Shown here one piece after another: positions 1 to 8,340 of a stretch of 64,000 nucleotides of DNA. The notes under the pieces were generated by a model. That model was not told where the DNA came from and searched no databases. It was given only the letters and a program-made list of their open reading frames with translations. Source of the DNA: Streptomyces sp. JB150 (GTDB taxonomy: Bacteria; Actinomycetota; Actinomycetes; Streptomycetales; Streptomycetaceae); NCBI RefSeq assembly GCF_011193355.1, contig NZ_CP049780.1, positions 1,285,582-1,349,581 on the forward strand, in the 5' to 3' direction. Numbering within the stretch: the stretch's first letter is position 1; each line of letters opens with the position of its first letter. The translations under genes were made by a program, and so were the position numbers.

Positions 1-1332
1 TGCACGGCCCGGCTCGTGGCGGCGGACCTGGAGGCGGAGCGGCCCTGGTTCGCCACCCAGTACGTGCCCGGCCCGTCGCTGCACGACAAGGTCGCCGACG
101 AGGGGCCGCTCGGCGCCGCCGAGGTCGCCGCCATCGGGGCCGCCCTCTCGGAGGGGCTGGTCGCCGTGCACGAGGCGGGAGTCGTGCACCGGGACCTCAA
201 GCCGTCCAACATCCTGCTGTCCCCGAAGGGGCCGCGGATCATCGACTTCGGCATCGCCTGGGCGACCGGGGCCTCCACGCTGACGCACGTCGGCACGGCG
301 GTCGGCTCGCCCGGCTTCCTCGCTCCGGAGCAGGTGCGCGGCGCCGCCGTCACCCCGGCCACGGACGTGTTCTCGCTCGGTGCCACGCTCGCGTACGCCT
401 CCACCGGCGACTCGCCGTTCGGGCACGGCAGTTCCGAGGTGATGCTGTACCGCGTGGTCCACGAGGAGCCGCAGCTGCACGGCGTGCCGGACGCGCTGGC
501 CCCGCTGGTGCGGGCCTGTCTGGCGAAGGACCCCGAGGAGCGGCCCAGCACCCTGGACCTGTCACTGCGGCTGAAGGAGATCGCCGCCCGCGAGGCCCAG
601 GGCCTGCTCGACGGGCGGCCGCCCGCGCCGCGCGCCGGGGAGGCGGACCGGCCCACCGGGCGGCTCGCGGACACCTATCCCGACCAGCAGCGCGGCCAGT
701 CCGTCCGGCGTCCGCAGGGCCCGTCGAGCACGCCCGGCACACCGGTGCCCCGCGGTGCGGGCGCGGCACGTGGTCAGGCGCCGGTGCGGGGTGGCGCTTC
801 GTCGCGCGGGTCGGTGCCGTCGCGGGGCGGCGGTGCTCCCCGCGGCACGGGGCCCTCGTCGCGGCCCGGCGCGCGGCCGACCCCGGTCGCGCGGAACACG
901 CCCGTACCGCGCGACACCCCGGTGCCCAGGGACACCCCGGCCAGGAACGCCTCGTCGCCGAGGAACACGCCGGTGCCCCGCAACACCCCCGTTCCGCGCG
1001 GCGGCACCCGGCCCGGTGGCCGCAGCCGTCCGGGCTCGCGCGGTGGTGCCGGGCGGCCGGGGCCGCGGACCGGGACCGGGCGGCGGCCGGCGAATCCGCG
1101 GCTGCTGCGCCAGCGGCTGTTCGTGTTCGTCGTCGTGACGCTGCTGGTGGCCCTGGGCATCGCCCTGGTGCAGGGCTGCCAGGGTCCGGCGCGCGGACTC
1201 GGCGGCGAGCCGGGTGGCGGCGCCGGGGGCGACGTCCGCCGGGAGCAGGTCGAGACCGGCTACCGTCCGCCGGCCCAGGGCGAGCTGATGTCCGAGCGGT
1301 TCGTGTCCACGATCGAGCTGCCGCGCGACTAG
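1..1332 (+). CDS. Serine/threonine protein kinase, membrane-anchored (5' partial)
   Basis: This is the C-terminal part of a Hanks-type Ser/Thr kinase. The frame is already open at base 1, so the true start and the ATP-binding N-lobe lie outside the window. Numbering from the GTG at 16, the catalytic loop HRDLKPSN is near residue 58, DFG near 77 and the APE of the activation segment near 103. The kinase domain is followed by about 170 residues rich in Pro, Arg and Gly with repeated TPVPR units, then one membrane segment (about 366-386) and a short outer tail. This is the usual bacterial receptor-kinase layout, but without PASTA repeats. Substrates cannot be read from the sequence. It converges on the methyltransferase gene that follows. 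Confidence 0.93.
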   Translation, partial: CTARLVAADLEAERPWFATQYVPGPSLHDKVADEGPLGAAEVAAIGAALSEGLVAVHEAGVVHRDLKPSNILLSPKGPRIIDFGIAWATGASTLTHVGTAVGSPGFLAPEQVRGAAVTPATDVFSLGATLAYASTGDSPFGHGSSEVMLYRVVHEEPQLHGVPDALAPLVRACLAKDPEERPSTLDLSLRLKEIAAREAQGLLDGRPPAPRAGEADRPTGRLADTYPDQQRGQSVRRPQGPSSTPGTPVPRGAGAARGQAPVRGGASSRGSVPSRGGGAPRGTGPSSRPGARPTPVARNTPVPRDTPVPRDTPARNASSPRNTPVPRNTPVPRGGTRPGGRSRPGSRGGAGRPGPRTGTGRRPANPRLLRQRLFVFVVVTLLVALGIALVQGCQGPARGLGGEPGGGAGGDVRREQVETGYRPPAQGELMSERFVSTIELPRD

Positions 1333-1392
1333 ACACGGCCGCACGCCGGGCGGGTCCGTGAGAAGTGTCGTACGTCGCCGTCCCGGCGGGTG

Positions 1393-2211
1393 TCACCGCT
1401 GCGGGCGGCCCGCTGTCACGGCGTAGAACGCGACGGCCGCCGCGGCGCCCACGTTGAGCGAGTCCACGCCGTGGGACATGGGGATGCGGACCCGTTCGTC
1501 GGCGGCGGCCAGGGCGCGGGGGGTCAGACCGTCGCCCTCGGCGCCGAGCATCAGGGCGACCCGGTCCATGCGGTGCGGAGCCGCCTCGTCGAGGGTCCCG
1601 GCCTTCTCGTCGGGGGTGAGGGCGAGCAGCGTGAAGCCGGCCTCGCGGACCGACTCCAGGCTCTGCGGCCAGGGTTCCAGACGGGCGTACGGGACGGAGA
1701 AGACGGCGCCCATGGAGACCTTGACGCTGCGGCGGTAGAGGGGGTCGGCGCAGTCCGGGGAGAGCAGCACCGCGTCCATGCCGAGGGCCGCCGCCGAGCG
1801 GAAGATGGCGCCGATGTTGGTGTGGTCGTTGACCCCCTCCATGACCACCACCCGGCGGGCGGTCCGCAGCAGGCCGGCCGCGGCCGGCAGCGGCTTGCGC
1901 CGCATGGAGGCCAGCGCGCCCCGGTGCACGTGGTAGCCGGTGACGCGTTCGGCCAGCTCGGGGCCGACCACGTAGACCGGGGCCGGGAGTTCGTCGATGA
2001 CGTCGCGCATGACGTCGACCCACTTCGGGGACAGCAGCATCGACCGCATCTCGTACCCGGCGTCCCTGGCCCGCCGGATGACCTTCTCGCCCTCGGCGAT
2101 GAACAGGCCCTCGGCGGGTTCGCGCCTGCGGCGCAGCTCGACGTCGGTCAGGTTGGTGTAGTCGTGCAGGCGCGGGTCGTCGGGGTCCTCGACGGTGATG
2201 AGATCGGCCAC
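1393..2211 (-). CDS. TrmH/SpoU-family RNA 2'-O-methyltransferase
   Basis: SPOUT-fold, SAM-dependent methyltransferase of 272 residues. The N-terminal substrate-binding part (FIAEGEKVIRRA) is followed by the SpoU core: NDHTNIGAIFRSAAALG (motif 1), LMLGAEGDGL (motif 2) and IPMSHGVDSLNVGAAAAVAF (motif 3), which form the trefoil knot that binds SAM. The target is probably ribose 2'-O in rRNA or tRNA; the exact nucleotide is unknown. The start chosen is the GTG giving VADLITVEDPDD, because homologues known to me begin MADLITVEDP. The frame stays open upstream but reads as a shadow of cobA. It follows cobA on the same strand, 83 bp away. A second TrmH paralogue is at 56224-57072. Confidence 0.9.
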   Translation of the reverse strand: MADLITVEDPDDPRLHDYTNLTDVELRRRREPAEGLFIAEGEKVIRRARDAGYEMRSMLLSPKWVDVMRDVIDELPAPVYVVGPELAERVTGYHVHRGALASMRRKPLPAAAGLLRTARRVVVMEGVNDHTNIGAIFRSAAALGMDAVLLSPDCADPLYRRSVKVSMGAVFSVPYARLEPWPQSLESVREAGFTLLALTPDEKAGTLDEAAPHRMDRVALMLGAEGDGLTPRALAAADERVRIPMSHGVDSLNVGAAAAVAFYAVTAGRPQR

Positions 2212-2294
2212 GGGGTGATAGTGCCTTGCCTTGCTCTGGGGGTGGTTCCGAACGGCTCGGAGCGGGTGCCGTGACCCCGCGGGGTCACGGCAGG

Positions 2295-3587
2295 CTAGGC
2301 CGTGCTTCCGGGCGTGCGCCGCGGTGTGTGCTGGGGCGTGCGCTGCGGTGTGCTCGGGGGCGTGCTTCGGGGGCCGACCTCGACGACGTCGCCGATGACG
2401 ATGACCGCCGGCGGCTTGACCTCCTGGGTGCGGACCGTCTCGGCGACCGTGGCCAGGGTGGCGTCGACGCGGCGCTGGGCGGCCGTCGTGCCCTCCTGGA
2501 CCAGGGCGACCGGGGTGTCCGGGGACTTGCCGTGCGCGATCAGGGTCTCGGCGATCTTGCCGATCTTGTCGACGCCCATGAGGATCACCAGCGTGCCGGT
2601 GAGCTTGGCGAGCGACGGCCAGTCGACCAGGGAGCGCTCGTCGTCCGGCGCGACATGGCCGCTGACCACGGTGAACTCGTGGGCGACGCCCCGGTGGGTG
2701 ACCGGGATGCCGGCCGCGCCGGGGACCGAGATCGAGCTGGAGATGCCGGGGACGACGGTGCACGCGATGCCCGCGTCCGCGAGGGCTTGCAGCTCCTCCA
2801 TGCCCCGGCCGAAGACGTAGGGGTCGCCGCCCTTCAGCCGTACGACCGACTTGCCCTGCTTGGCGTGTTCGATCAGGGCGTTGTTGATGGCCTCCTGGGC
2901 CATGTAACGGCCGTACGGGATCTTCGCGGCGTCGATCACCTCGACGTGCGGCGGCAGCTCGGCGAGCAGGTCGCGCGGACCGAGGCGGTCGGCGATGACG
3001 ACATCGGCCTCGGCGAGGAGGCGGCGGCCGCGGACCGTGATCAGGTCCGGGTCGCCGGGGCCGCCGCCGACCAGGGCGACGCCGGGGGTGCGGGTGCGGT
3101 GGTGCGGGGCGACCAGGGTGCCGTCGCGCAGGCCCTCGACGACCGCGTCGCGGATGGCGGCGGTGTGGCGGGGGTCGCGGGACTTGGTGTCGGTGGTGAG
3201 GACCGCGACCGTGACGCCCTCGCTGTGGCCCGTCGCCGGGGTCCACGCGGTGGCCGCGTCGGCGTCGTCGGAGCGGACGCACCACACGCGGTGGCGCTCC
3301 GCCTCGGCGGAGGCGGCGCGGTTCGCCTCGGTGTCGCTGGTGGCGATCAGGGCGTACCAGGCGTCGGCGAGGTCGCCGTCCTGGTAGGGGCGCCTGGTCC
3401 AGGTGATCTCGCCCGCGTCCGCCATCGCCTCGACGGAGGGCGTGGCCCGCGGGGAGATCAGGTGGATGTCCGCGCCCGCCGCGATGAGGGCGGGCAGGCG
3501 GCGCTGGGCCACCTGGCCGCCGCCGAGGACGACGACCCGGCGGCCGGTGAGGCGGAGGCCTACGGGGTAGGCGGGGTGTTCGGCCAT
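2295..3587 (-). CDS. cobA: Siroheme synthase-like: precorrin-2 dehydrogenase / uroporphyrinogen-III C-methyltransferase
   Basis: A 430-residue fusion. The N-terminal 150 residues resemble the CysG/Met8 dehydrogenase domain, with the NAD-binding turn VVVLGGGQVAQRR near residue 18. The remainder is the SAM-dependent uroporphyrinogen-III methyltransferase, with VALVGGGPGDPDLITVRG, the VRLKGGDPYVFGRG loop and PGISSSISVPGAAGIPVTH. It converts uroporphyrinogen III to precorrin-2, and possibly on to sirohydrochlorin, feeding siroheme and cobalamin. The C-terminus carries a Thr/Pro-rich tail (TPQRTPQHTPRRTP). It lies just downstream of bluB-cobT on the same strand, 149 bp away. I did not test whether the central lyase/dehydrogenase residues are intact. 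Confidence 0.92.
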   Translation of the reverse strand: MAEHPAYPVGLRLTGRRVVVLGGGQVAQRRLPALIAAGADIHLISPRATPSVEAMADAGEITWTRRPYQDGDLADAWYALIATSDTEANRAASAEAERHRVWCVRSDDADAATAWTPATGHSEGVTVAVLTTDTKSRDPRHTAAIRDAVVEGLRDGTLVAPHHRTRTPGVALVGGGPGDPDLITVRGRRLLAEADVVIADRLGPRDLLAELPPHVEVIDAAKIPYGRYMAQEAINNALIEHAKQGKSVVRLKGGDPYVFGRGMEELQALADAGIACTVVPGISSSISVPGAAGIPVTHRGVAHEFTVVSGHVAPDDERSLVDWPSLAKLTGTLVILMGVDKIGKIAETLIAHGKSPDTPVALVQEGTTAAQRRVDATLATVAETVRTQEVKPPAVIVIGDVVEVGPRSTPPSTPQRTPQHTPRRTPGSTA

Positions 3588-3736
3588 GAGGGGACGGCTC
3601 CTCGTGGGGGCAGGCGGGGCAGGCGAGGGGCGCTTCGGCGTCGGAGCGGCCCTGACGTGCGGATTTTAGAGTGCTGAGGGGGCAGGCGGCAGGGGCGGTC
3701 CGATGGCTGAACAGCGGACCGCCCCGTGCAGCGCGG

Positions 3737-6700
3737 CTACTTCTCGGTGACGCCCGCCGAGTCGAACGTCGCCACCTCGTGCATCGCCCTGGCCGTGCTC
3801 TGGACCATCGGGAGGGCGAGCAGGGCGCCGGTGCCCTCGCCGAGGCGCAGGTCGAGGTCGATCAGGGGGCGCAGGCCCAGCTTGTTGAGCGCGGCCACGT
3901 GGCCGGGCTCCGCGCTGCGGTGGCCCGCGATGCAGGCGGCCAGCACCTCGGGGGCGATGGCGCGGGCCACCAGGGCGGCGGCGCCGGCGCTGACGCCGTC
4001 CAGGATCACCGGTGTGCGCAGGGAGGCACCGCCGAGGAGCAGGCCGACCATGGCGGCGTGCTCCAGGCCGCCGATCGCGGCGAGGACGCCGATCGGGTCG
4101 GCCGGGTCCGGCTGGTGGACTTCGAGGGTGCGGCGCACCACCTCGGTCTTGCGGGCCAGCGTCTCGTCGTTGATGCCGGTGCCGCGGCCGGTCACCTCGG
4201 CCGGGTCGGCGCCCGTGAAGACGGAGATCAGGGCCGCGGACGCGGTGGTGTTGGCGATGCCCATCTCGCCGGTCAGCAGCGCCTTGTTGCCGGCCGCGAC
4301 CAGGTCACGGGCGGTCTCGATGCCGACCTCGATGGCCTGCTTGGCCTCCTCGCGGGTCATCGCCGGACCGGTGGTCATGTCGGCGGTGCCCGGACGGATC
4401 TTGCGCGGCAGCAGGCCCGGGGTGGCCGGGAGGTCGGCGGCGACACCGACGTCGACGACGCACACCTCGGCGCCGACCTGGTTGGCGAACGCGTTGCAGA
4501 CCGCTCCCCCGCCGAGGAAGTTGGCCACCATCTGGGCGGTGACCTCCTGCGGCCAGGGGGTGACGCCCTGGGCGTGCACCCCGTGGTCGCCGGCGAAGAT
4601 CGCGACGGCCGCGGGCTCCGGGATCGGCGGCGGGCACTGCCGGGACAGGCCGGACAGCTGCGCGGAGATGATCTCCAGCATGCCGAGCGCGCCCGCCGGC
4701 TTGGTCATCCGCTTCTGCCGCTCCCAGGCCTCGCCGAGCGCCTTGGCGTCCAGCGGGCGGATCTGCGCGACGGTCTCGGCGAGCAGGTCGTGCGGCTCCT
4801 CACCGGGCAGGGCGCGGCGCCCGTACGTCTCCTCGTGGACCACCCAGGACAGCGGGCGGCGCTTGGACCAGCCGGCCTGCATCAGCTCGGGCTCGTCCGG
4901 GAACTCGTCGACGTACCCGACGCAGAGGTAGGCGATGACCTCCAGGTGCTCGGGCAGGCCGAGGGCGCGGACCATCTCGCGCTCGTCGAAGAAGCTGACC
5001 CAGCCGACGCCGAGGCCCTCCGCGCGGGCGGCGAGCCACAGGTTCTCCACCGCGAGGGCGGCGGAGTACGGCGCCATCTGCGGCTGGGTGTGGCGGCCGA
5101 GGGTGTGGCGGCCGCCGCGGGTCGGGTCCGCGGTGACGACGATGTTCACCGGGGTGTCGAGGATCGCCTCGATCTTCAGTTCCTTGAACTGCTTGGCGCG
5201 GCCCTTGGGCAGCGACTTCGCGTACGCCTCGCGCTGGCGCATCGCCAGTTCGTGCATCGCGCGACGGGTGTCCGCCGAGCGGATGACGACAAAGTCCCAC
5301 GGCTGGGAGTGCCCGACCGACGGCGCGTGGTGGGCGGCCTCCAGGACGCGGAGCAGCACCTCGTGCGGGATGGGGTCGCTGCGGAAGCCGTTGCGGATGT
5401 CGCGGCGCTCGCGCATGACCTTGAGGACGGCCTCGCGCTCGGCGTCGTCGTAGGCGGGCGCGGCCGGGCCGGTGGACTGTCGTGCTTCTGCCACGGTGGC
5501 CGTGCCTTCTTCTTCGTGGGCTTCCGGGTGTTCCTGATGTGCGCGGTCTTCCTGGCCGGCGCCCCGGGTGTCCAGGTCGTCGGCCTGCTGGACGAGGGCG
5601 ACGTCCGGGTCCGCCTCCGCGCTCGCCCCGGCGGCGGCGACGGTCTCCGGCTCGGCCTCGCGCGGGGCGGGGACCGTGACGGCGGCTTCCGGCTGCTGCT
5701 GCGGGGCGGCGTCCGGGTGCGGGGCGTCCTCGGCCGCGGGGGCGGCCTGCGGCGGGGTCGGGGCCAGGTCAGGGGTCGACGGGACCATGCCCTCCACCGG
5801 CACGAACCGGCCGACCGGCTGCCCGGCGGCGGGCTCGGTGGCCTGGGGCGCCGGGGCGGGGGCGGCAGCGTCCGCGGGGGCGGCCGCCTCGGAGGCCGGG
5901 GTGCGCGCCGGGGCTGCGAGGGGGCCGGTGGGCTCCGAGGTGTCCTGTACGTCGGTGACCGCGGCCTCGGGCTGCGGCTCGGTCTCCGGGTGTGGGTGTG
6001 CCTCGGGCTCGGGCTGCGGCTGGGCGTCCGGGGTCGGCTCGGGGGCCGCCGCGTGGGGCGGGGCGGGCTGCTCCACAGGCTGCTCGGCGGGCTGCTGGTC
6101 CGCGATCGGCTGCGGCTGGGCGGCCTCCGTGGGCTGCGGGTGCGGCTGTGCGGTGGCGTCGGCCGGCTCCGCGGGCTGGGAGGTCGGCGAGGCGTCCGCC
6201 GTGGGTTCCGTGAGGGCCGCCTCCGGGGTGGGGGCAGGCACGACGGCTTCGGGCGCCTGGGGGGCCTCGGGGGCCGCGGGCTCGGGAGCCTGCGGCGCCT
6301 GGACCGCCTCCGCCGCGGCCGGCTCGGGGGACGGGACCGCTTCGGGAGCGACGGGCTCGACGGCCTCGGCGGGCCCGGATGCTCCGGCCGCGGCGGCTTC
6401 GGGGACCTGCGGTGCCTGGGCCGCGGCAGCCTCGGGCGCCTGGGGTGCCTCGGCAGCCGCGGCTTCGGCCACGACGGCGTCGGGCGCCGCCTGGGCCATC
6501 TCGGGCGCCGTCGCCTCGGGGGTGTGCGGGGCCTCGGGTGCGACCGGCTGCGCGACCGGCGCGGCCGCCTGCGGTACCTCTGCCGCCGCGACGGGCTCGG
6601 GGGCCTGGGCCGCCTCCGGCGCGACGGCGGCGGCCGGCTGCGGTGCCTGCGGGGACTGGTCGGCGGCGGGGGCCGGCGCCTCGGGTGCCTGCGGGGACTG

Positions 6701-7996
6701 GTCGGCGGCGGGGGCCGGCGCCTCGGGTGCCTGCGCGGCCTTTGAGGACTCCGGGGCGACCGCCTCGGCGATCTGCTCGGGGGCCGTCGGCGCCTGCGGC
6801 ATCTCGGGCGCGGGAATCTCCTGCGAGGCGACGGGCGGGGCCTGGACGGCCTCGGGCTCCGGCGCCGGTACGGCGGCCGGGCCCTGGACGGGCTCGGGCT
6901 CCGGCGCCGGTACGGCGACCGGGCCCTGCACGGGCTCGGCGGGCTGCGGCTGCGCGGGACCCTCGACGGGGGCGGCCTGCGCCACGGCCGGAGCCTCGGC
7001 GGCGGCCGGCACGGCGGGGGAAGCCTGGGCCGCCTCGTCGGCGGCAGGCGTCGCGGCGGGCACCTCAGCGGCGTCGCCGCCGTCAGCGTCACCACCGTCA
7101 CCCGCGACCGGCGCCGCGGCAGCGTCCTGCCCGGCATCGGCCGCGACCGGCACCTCGGCGGGCACCTGAGCGGCGTCAGCGGGAACCGTCCCGTCGGCAG
7201 GCACCTGCGCGGCCTCGGCGACCGGCGCGACAGCGGCCTCGGCGCCCTCGGCGGCCTGCGTCTCCTCCCCCGGCACCTGCTCCGGCTCGCCCTGCGCGCC
7301 CGTCTGCGCGCCCGCCATCGACGACGCCGCCTGGGTCGTCAGGCGGGCGACCGCGGCCTGGGCCGCGTCCGTGGGCTCCGGCTCGGGTTCCGGGTGGGGC
7401 TGGGGCGCGACCGGGACAACCGTTTCGGCAGGCATGGCCTCGGTGACGACCTGGGCCGGGGCGGCGGCCGGGGCCGGAGCCGCGGCCTGCGCGCTCCACG
7501 GTGCGGCGCCCTGCGGGACCGCCTCGCGCGGGACGTCGAGGTACTCGGGGCCGGCGGCCGGCTGGCCGGGCTGACGGACCGGCACGCCCGCGGGACCGCG
7601 GTCGGCGAGGGAGCGGACCGGGCTGGCGGAGGTGTCGGGGATCGGCGGGCCCAGGTGCAGCGGGCGGCGCGGGGTGATCGGCGGGATCGGCGTCGTCGGG
7701 GCCGTGGGCACCGTCGGGTTCGGCAGCCGTACGCCGGTCAGGTCGACCGAACCGCTGTCGCGGCCGCCCAGCTCGTGCGGGCCGGGCTCGTGGACCGCCT
7801 CGACGACCGGTTCCGGGGTGGGCGGTGGCACCTCGTTGCCCCAGGCGCCCTGGGCGCCGGGCAGCAGCAGGTCTTCGTCCTCGGCGGGTGTCTCGGAGAG
7901 GTAGGTGTACGCGCCGGGTGCGGGAACGCCCGGCTGCTCCACCGTGCCTGCGTTCTCCGGCAGCCCCTCGCCCGGGACCTGGCCGGTGTCGGTCAT
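3737..7996 (-). CDS. cobT: BluB-CobT fusion with a very long disordered N-terminal region
   Basis: A protein of 1419 residues. Residues 1 to about 845 are almost entirely Ala, Pro, Glu and Gln with many short repeats, and look disordered. About 848-1060 is a BluB/nitroreductase domain (ERRDIRNGFRSDPIP, APSVGHSQPWDFV, LGVGWVSFF), which makes 5,6-dimethylbenzimidazole from FMNH2. About 1070-1419 is CobT, nicotinate-nucleotide:DMB phosphoribosyltransferase (GDHGVHAQGV, GEMGIANTTASAAL, LRLGEGTGALLA with the catalytic Glu). One polypeptide would therefore make the lower ligand and activate it for cobalamin assembly. An in-frame GTG at 5494 (VAEARQSTG) with a weak upstream AAGG could give a 585-residue BluB-CobT without the long arm. 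The ATG at 7996 is kept because the whole frame is open and biased like coding DNA. Confidence 0.93.
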   Translation of the reverse strand: MTDTGQVPGEGLPENAGTVEQPGVPAPGAYTYLSETPAEDEDLLLPGAQGAWGNEVPPPTPEPVVEAVHEPGPHELGGRDSGSVDLTGVRLPNPTVPTAPTTPIPPITPRRPLHLGPPIPDTSASPVRSLADRGPAGVPVRQPGQPAAGPEYLDVPREAVPQGAAPWSAQAAAPAPAAAPAQVVTEAMPAETVVPVAPQPHPEPEPEPTDAAQAAVARLTTQAASSMAGAQTGAQGEPEQVPGEETQAAEGAEAAVAPVAEAAQVPADGTVPADAAQVPAEVPVAADAGQDAAAAPVAGDGGDADGGDAAEVPAATPAADEAAQASPAVPAAAEAPAVAQAAPVEGPAQPQPAEPVQGPVAVPAPEPEPVQGPAAVPAPEPEAVQAPPVASQEIPAPEMPQAPTAPEQIAEAVAPESSKAAQAPEAPAPAADQSPQAPEAPAPAADQSPQAPQPAAAVAPEAAQAPEPVAAAEVPQAAAPVAQPVAPEAPHTPEATAPEMAQAAPDAVVAEAAAAEAPQAPEAAAAQAPQVPEAAAAGASGPAEAVEPVAPEAVPSPEPAAAEAVQAPQAPEPAAPEAPQAPEAVVPAPTPEAALTEPTADASPTSQPAEPADATAQPHPQPTEAAQPQPIADQQPAEQPVEQPAPPHAAAPEPTPDAQPQPEPEAHPHPETEPQPEAAVTDVQDTSEPTGPLAAPARTPASEAAAPADAAAPAPAPQATEPAAGQPVGRFVPVEGMVPSTPDLAPTPPQAAPAAEDAPHPDAAPQQQPEAAVTVPAPREAEPETVAAAGASAEADPDVALVQQADDLDTRGAGQEDRAHQEHPEAHEEEGTATVAEARQSTGPAAPAYDDAEREAVLKVMRERRDIRNGFRSDPIPHEVLLRVLEAAHHAPSVGHSQPWDFVVIRSADTRRAMHELAMRQREAYAKSLPKGRAKQFKELKIEAILDTPVNIVVTADPTRGGRHTLGRHTQPQMAPYSAALAVENLWLAARAEGLGVGWVSFFDEREMVRALGLPEHLEVIAYLCVGYVDEFPDEPELMQAGWSKRRPLSWVVHEETYGRRALPGEEPHDLLAETVAQIRPLDAKALGEAWERQKRMTKPAGALGMLEIISAQLSGLSRQCPPPIPEPAAVAIFAGDHGVHAQGVTPWPQEVTAQMVANFLGGGAVCNAFANQVGAEVCVVDVGVAADLPATPGLLPRKIRPGTADMTTGPAMTREEAKQAIEVGIETARDLVAAGNKALLTGEMGIANTTASAALISVFTGADPAEVTGRGTGINDETLARKTEVVRRTLEVHQPDPADPIGVLAAIGGLEHAAMVGLLLGGASLRTPVILDGVSAGAAALVARAIAPEVLAACIAGHRSAEPGHVAALNKLGLRPLIDLDLRLGEGTGALLALPMVQSTARAMHEVATFDSAGVTEK
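6642..6725 (-). repeat. 42-bp tandem duplication inside the disordered arm of cobT
   Basis: Two adjacent perfect 42-bp copies (6642-6683 and 6684-6725), with a partial third beginning at 6726. They encode two copies of the 14-residue unit APEAPAPAADQSPQ. The length is a multiple of three, so expansion or contraction keeps the frame. It lies in the Ala/Pro-rich arm, not in either enzyme domain. Confidence 0.9.
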
Positions 7997-8340
7997 GCGT
8001 ACCCCTCGCCCATCGGTTGATGCTTCTACGACCAGCTCACCCGGAACGGCGCACCGACCGCCCGTAGTGAAGAACGAGCGTGCGTGCCCAGCGGCACGAA
8101 CGACCGCCCGGAAAAGGCGACAAAGCCATTCAGTGGCATTGTCGCGGTCGTTCCGCCGTCAGGACAGCTCGATCCGCGACGGCCCGCTGTGGACTGCGCC
8201 ACGTTGCGCGGTGTCCGGTGTGTGCCGTACCGCACACACCCCAAAGCGGGCGTGTCCACCGGACATTGACCGACGGGGCGCCGGACGTCCGGGTGCGGTG
8301 CAGCGATCGGCCAGCCTACCGCGCCGGTACGACAACAGGA
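7997..8340. other. Intergenic region between cobL and bluB-cobT
   Basis: A 344-bp gap holding no convincing gene. It contains a compact nested hairpin (8098-8153) and a smaller hairpin (CGTGC/GCACG at 8079-8083 and 8094-8098). The bluB-cobT promoter must lie between the hairpin and 7996. The minus-strand sequence has a GCCACTG like that of cobalamin riboswitches, but no B12 box or flanking helices, so I do not call a riboswitch. Confidence 0.6.
8098..8153 (-). terminator. Nested hairpin, probable cobL terminator or bluB-cobT leader structure
   Basis: Inner stem: GCGACAA (8117-8123) pairs with TTGTCGC (8139-8145), continuing through a single mismatch into GCCA/TGGC around a 5-nt loop. On the minus strand it is followed by CTTTTCC, as in an intrinsic terminator. 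Outer arms GAACGACCG (8098-8106) and CGGTCGTTC (8145-8153) can also pair, sharing one base with the inner stem, so two folds are possible. It lies 190 bp downstream of the cobL stop. Confidence 0.6.

Noticed and set aside
350..2023. Long minus-strand open frame of 557 codons
   Set aside because: It is a GC-bias shadow of the kinase and methyltransferase genes: Arg/Pro/Gly-rich with no domain.
3671..6745. Plus-strand open frame of 1024 codons opposite cobT
   Set aside because: Its composition mirrors the complementary strand of bluB-cobT and it lacks any recognisable domain; the enzymes on the minus strand are clear.
8125..8140. Possible cobalamin riboswitch before bluB-cobT (minus-strand GCCACTG)
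   Set aside because: No B12 box or supporting helices are visible; the string is explained by the hairpin.
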